From assembly GCA_964455375.1 (NCBI GenBank), contig CAYVXE010000027.1, positions 1-44,725 of the forward strand: a stretch of 44,725 nt of DNA. The letters run 5' to 3'. The notes under the pieces are model-generated. The model saw only the letters and a program-made list of their open reading frames with translations. It was not told the origin of the DNA and did not search any database. This stretch comes from CAYVXE01 sp964455375. GTDB taxonomy: Bacteria > Zhuqueibacterota > Zhuqueibacteria > Oceanimicrobiales > Oceanimicrobiaceae. Position numbers and translations under genes: made by a program. Positions 42,438 through 44,725 of the stretch are shown piece after piece. Every line of letters starts with the position of its first letter. Position 1 is the first letter of the stretch.

Positions 42438-42833
42438 ATGCAAAAATATGGTTCGTTATTATCTCGTTTGTTGATATCCATGATTTTCATCATATCTGGA
42501 CTGGGAAAAATCTTTGATCCGACTTCAACCATGGGGTACATGAAATCGGTCGGAATGCCAGCGGTGGGATTTTTTCTGGTCATGGCCATTATTTTTGAGA
42601 TGGCAGGAGGAATATCCGTGTTAATTGGCTACAAAGCAAAATGGGGTGCGCTTGCCCTGATCATTTTTTTGATTCCGGCAACGCTGATTTTTCACAATAA
42701 CCTCAGCGATCAGATTCAGATGATCATGTTCATGAAGAATCTGGCAATTTTAGGCGCGCTTATCGCCATTGTGGTAAACGGACCGGGAGGCATGAGTTTG
42801 GACACAAAAGAAACTGCTCCAGCTTCATCATAA
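42438..42833 (+). CDS. DoxX-family membrane protein
   Basis: 131-aa inner-membrane protein with four helices. RLLISMIFIISGLGKIFDP (about 10-28) is the family start, then FEMAGGISVLIGYKAKWGAL and the HNNLSD-Q loop. AGGAGGGAG lies 5 nt before the ATG. DoxX-like proteins are tied to oxidative and thiol stress in several bacteria, but biochemical function is mostly unknown. No terminator hairpin is seen between it and the upstream gene. Confidence 0.85.
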   Translation: MQKYGSLLSRLLISMIFIISGLGKIFDPTSTMGYMKSVGMPAVGFFLVMAIIFEMAGGISVLIGYKAKWGALALIIFLIPATLIFHNNLSDQIQMIMFMKNLAILGALIAIVVNGPGGMSLDTKETAPASS

Positions 42834-42989
42834 TAATTCTTATTTAGAATGAGAGGGTGTTTGAGAGTGAGAGTTTGTTCTAACCGAATTTGAAAAGGCT
42901 GAGGGGCAAAAACGTTTTCCTGGAACACATAAAGCAGCAAATTTTTAAGTCAACGGTTAAAAAGTAAAATTCAGAAAGGAGTTTATAGT

Positions 42990-43096
42990 ATGAGTGAACC
43001 CAAAATAGCAGCAAAATCCCCAGCGGTAATAGAATTGGACGCCGGCACCTATCACTGGTGTGTGTGCGGCCGGTCGCAAAACCAGCCGTTCTGCGA
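42990..43096 (+). CDS. CDGSH iron-sulfur protein, cut by assembly gap
   Basis: Only the first 35 codons are present, then N. The sequence CVCGRSQNQPFC, with a partial Asp codon next, matches the CxCx2Sx3PxCDGxH cluster-binding motif of CDGSH proteins. The final Gly-x-His lies in the gap. AGGAG is 9-10 nt before the ATG. The protein would carry a 2Fe-2S cluster and is usually 70-80 aa. Confidence 0.75.
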
Positions 43097-43196
43097 NNNN
43101 NNNNNNNNNNNNNNNNNNNNNNNNNNNNNNNNNNNNNNNNNNNNNNNNNNNNNNNNNNNNNNNNNNNNNNNNNNNNNNNNNNNNNNNNNNNNNNNN
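43097..43196. other. Assembly gap of 100 N
   Basis: Exactly 100 unknown bases, the usual placeholder for a scaffold gap of unknown size. The end of the CDGSH gene, the start of the next gene and perhaps whole genes may be hidden here. Confidence 0.98.
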
Positions 43197-43736
43197 CGGG
43201 CAAAGAAAGCTGGCGACCAGGCGCCGAACTTCTCATTGCCAAACACCCGGGGAGAAAACATCACCTTAAACAGCTACCTGCAAAAGGGTCCGTTGGTTAT
43301 CAGCTTTTACCGCGGCGCCTGGTGTCCGTACTGCAACCTCGAGTTGAAAGCGCTGGATGACGCCATCGAACGCATTCGCAGTTCAGGCGCGGAGCTCGTT
43401 GCCATCTCCCCCAACACACAAGAGAAATCGGCGCAGTTTGCATCGGAAAATCCGTTTAAATTTGACCTGCTTTGCGACGTTGGTAACGAAGTTGCGCGAC
43501 GGTTTGGTTTAGTTTTCGAATTAGCCGAAGAGCTGCGCCCGATATATAAACAGTTCGGCATCGACATCCCGGCGCACAACGGAGACGAGCGCTATGAAAT
43601 CCCCATTCCGGCGACTTACATCGTCCATACCGACGGCAGCATCGTGCATGCCTTCGTAGATGCCGACTATACGAAAAGAATGGAACCGGATGAAATCGTC
43701 GCCATACTCAAAAAGATGAAAGGCGAAGACGAATGA
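43197..43736 (+). CDS. Peroxiredoxin-like (AhpC/TSA) protein, 5' end missing
   Basis: 180 codons to the TGA, N-terminus lost in the gap. AGDQAPNFSLPNTRGENITL then FYRGAWCPYCNLELKAL gives the thioredoxin-fold start with a CPYC redox centre. SPNTQEKSAQFASENPFKFD, LLCDVGNEVARRFGL and ATYIVHTDGSIVHAF are typical of the peroxiredoxin-like family. About 40-60 residues are probably missing. It overlaps the next gene by 4 bp (ATGA), so they are coupled. Confidence 0.85.
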   Translation, partial: RAKKAGDQAPNFSLPNTRGENITLNSYLQKGPLVISFYRGAWCPYCNLELKALDDAIERIRSSGAELVAISPNTQEKSAQFASENPFKFDLLCDVGNEVARRFGLVFELAEELRPIYKQFGIDIPAHNGDERYEIPIPATYIVHTDGSIVHAFVDADYTKRMEPDEIVAILKKMKGEDE

Positions 43737-44725
43737 AAAAAGACCTGTTCACCCCGATTGAGATCGGACCCTACACATTGCCCAACCGCATTTTTATGGC
43801 GCCGATGACCCGGAATCGCGCCCCGGAAACCGTGCCCACCCCAATGATGGCAACCTACTACAAACAGCGCGCCACTGCCGGATTGATGGTCACAGAAGCA
43901 ACACAGATTTCACCGCAGGGGGTCGGTTACCCGGCAACCCCGGGCATTCATCATGAGCAGCAGGTTAACGGCTGGAAAGTTGTAACCGATGCAGTGCATT
44001 CCGCAGGAGGGCATATCTTTTTACAGCTCTGGCATGTGGGACGGATTTCCCACCCGGATTACCACGACGGTGCACTGCCGGTGGCGCCATCGGCCATCGC
44101 ACCAAAAGGCCAGGCCGCGACGTATGCAGGCATGCAACCCTTTGTAACACCACGAGCACTTGCAACCAGCGAAATCCCCGGTATCGTCGAACAATATCGC
44201 CAGGCAGCAAGAAATGCCCTGAATGCCGGATTTGACGGGGTAGAGATCCACGGTGCAAACGGTTATCTCCTCGACCAGTTTCTGCGCGACGGCAGCAATC
44301 AGCGCACGGACGAGTATGGCGGTTCGGTGGAAAACCGTGCCAGACTTCTGTTGAACGTCACCGAAGTGGTGGTGGGCGAATGGGGTGACGGCAAAGTCGG
44401 CGTGCGCCTTTCACCGAGCGGAACGTTCAACGATATGTCCGATTCCGACCCCGAAAAAACGTTTACGTATGTCGCTGACCGGTTATCGTCGTTGCATTTA
44501 GCCTATCTGCACGTCGTTGATGCGCTGGAAGGAGATATCCGCCATGGCGCCAAAGTGGTACCTTTGCAGTCGCTGCGGCAGGCGTACCAAGGAATACTGG
44601 TCGTCAATGGCGGCTATGACAAAGCTCGTGGAAACGCGGTGATCGAAGAAGGGTTGGCCGATGCTGTTGCTTTCGGACAATTATTTCTTGCCAATCCGGA
44701 CCTGGTGCAACGACTGAAGATCGAT
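43733..44725 (+). CDS. Old Yellow Enzyme-type NADH:flavin oxidoreductase, runs off window
   Basis: 331 codons without a stop to the window edge; the full enzyme is usually 350-370 aa. FMN-dependent TIM-barrel reductase of the NemA/XenB kind acting on activated alkenes and electrophiles. Seen: LFTPIEIGPYTLPNRIFMAP, then MTRNRA, HIFLQLWHVGRISHPDY, GFDGVEIHGANGYLLDQFLR (the substrate-binding HxxN pair) and DEYGGSVENRARL, and near the end VVNGGYD and ADAVAFGQLFLANPDLV. The start overlaps the stop of the peroxiredoxin-like gene. It fits the redox theme of the right flank. Confidence 0.93.
   Translation, partial: MKKDLFTPIEIGPYTLPNRIFMAPMTRNRAPETVPTPMMATYYKQRATAGLMVTEATQISPQGVGYPATPGIHHEQQVNGWKVVTDAVHSAGGHIFLQLWHVGRISHPDYHDGALPVAPSAIAPKGQAATYAGMQPFVTPRALATSEIPGIVEQYRQAARNALNAGFDGVEIHGANGYLLDQFLRDGSNQRTDEYGGSVENRARLLLNVTEVVVGEWGDGKVGVRLSPSGTFNDMSDSDPEKTFTYVADRLSSLHLAYLHVVDALEGDIRHGAKVVPLQSLRQAYQGILVVNGGYDKARGNAVIEEGLADAVAFGQLFLANPDLVQRLKID

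Noticed and set aside
42990..43736. Single open frame joining CDGSH and peroxiredoxin parts
   Set aside because: The frame is continuous only because 100 N were translated as unknown residues; the two ends belong to different families and the gap length is arbitrary.
43197..44725. GC-richer right end as a foreign island or misassembly
   Set aside because: GC content rises gradually from the methyltransferase and ArsR genes onward and does not jump at the gap; gene content is ordinary, so composition alone is not enough.
1..44725. CRISPR arrays, tRNA and rRNA genes
   Set aside because: I saw no regularly spaced direct repeats and no tRNA- or rRNA-like sequence when reading both strands; short tRNAs could still be missed by eye.

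Overview
The window is almost entirely one long flagellar gene cluster. It lies on the minus strand from about 40.5 kb down to 0.8 kb and is flanked by a decayed transposon patch on the left and a redox/housekeeping segment on the right. P-ring, L-ring and rod genes (flgI, flgH, flgJ, flgA) place it in a Gram-negative, diderm, swimming bacterium. Two textbook sigma-54 promoters and an NtrC-type activator with an intact GAFTGA loop show RpoN-dependent flagellar control. I cannot name the phylum with confidence; an FCB-type lineage such as Calditrichota would fit, but that is only an impression from protein style and gene order. A run of 100 N at 43097-43196 shows that this is a draft scaffold.

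Layout read along the minus strand, that is from high to low coordinates. A THUMP-domain rRNA methyltransferase gene (40.7-41.9 kb) precedes a soluble histidine kinase and an NtrC-type regulator (38.3-40.5 kb). A sigma-54 promoter then starts flgB-flgC-(101-aa orphan)-fliE-fliF-fliG-fliH-fliI-fliJ-(MgtE_N/MotE-like)-fliK-flgD-(TIGR02530 family)-flgE-motA-motB-fliL-fliN-fliO-fliP-fliQ-fliR-(two HD-GYP proteins)-flhB-flhA-flhF-(83-aa membrane orphan)-fliA-(84-aa orphan)-(AMIN-domain membrane protein). After a 0.3-kb regulatory gap a second sigma-54 promoter starts flgF-flgG-flgA-flgH-flgI-flgJ-flgN-flgK-flgL, followed by a TPR protein and two TPR-containing family 2 glycosyltransferases. Most junctions overlap or are under 50 bp, so two or three very long transcripts are likely.

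How the genes work together: the kinase/regulator pair probably switches on the sigma-54 promoters for the basal body, export apparatus and hook. FliA would then serve late genes. The export gate (FlhA, FlhB, FliP, FliQ, FliR, FliO, FliH, FliI, FliJ) secretes rod, hook and hook-filament junction proteins, MotA/MotB drive rotation, and the glycosyltransferases probably modify flagellin. Flagellin, FliD, FliS, FliM, FlhG, FlgM and chemotaxis genes are not in the window. The absence of fliM (normally beside fliN) and flhG (normally after flhF) inside an otherwise complete cluster is notable.

Left edge (1-780): a frameshifted IS200-type transposase with a hairpin covering its ribosome binding site, beside a previously untracked remnant of a REP-associated (RAYT) Y1 transposase. 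Right edge (42.0-44.7 kb, plus strand): an ArsR-type regulator, a DoxX protein, a CDGSH iron-sulfur protein cut by the assembly gap, a peroxiredoxin-like protein and an Old Yellow Enzyme running off the end; together they look like an oxidant/electrophile response cluster.

The most unusual parts are: a tandem pair of HD-GYP proteins inside the export-gate operon, one with its metal-binding His replaced by Ala; two unrelated-looking small orphans that share the same C-terminal tail (GxxID[IV]KI); an AMIN-domain transmembrane protein between fliA and flgF; an FlgH without a clear lipobox but with a C-terminal hydrophobic segment; an FlgJ fused to an Slt-type transglycosylase; and repeated motifs upstream of both sigma-54 promoters.
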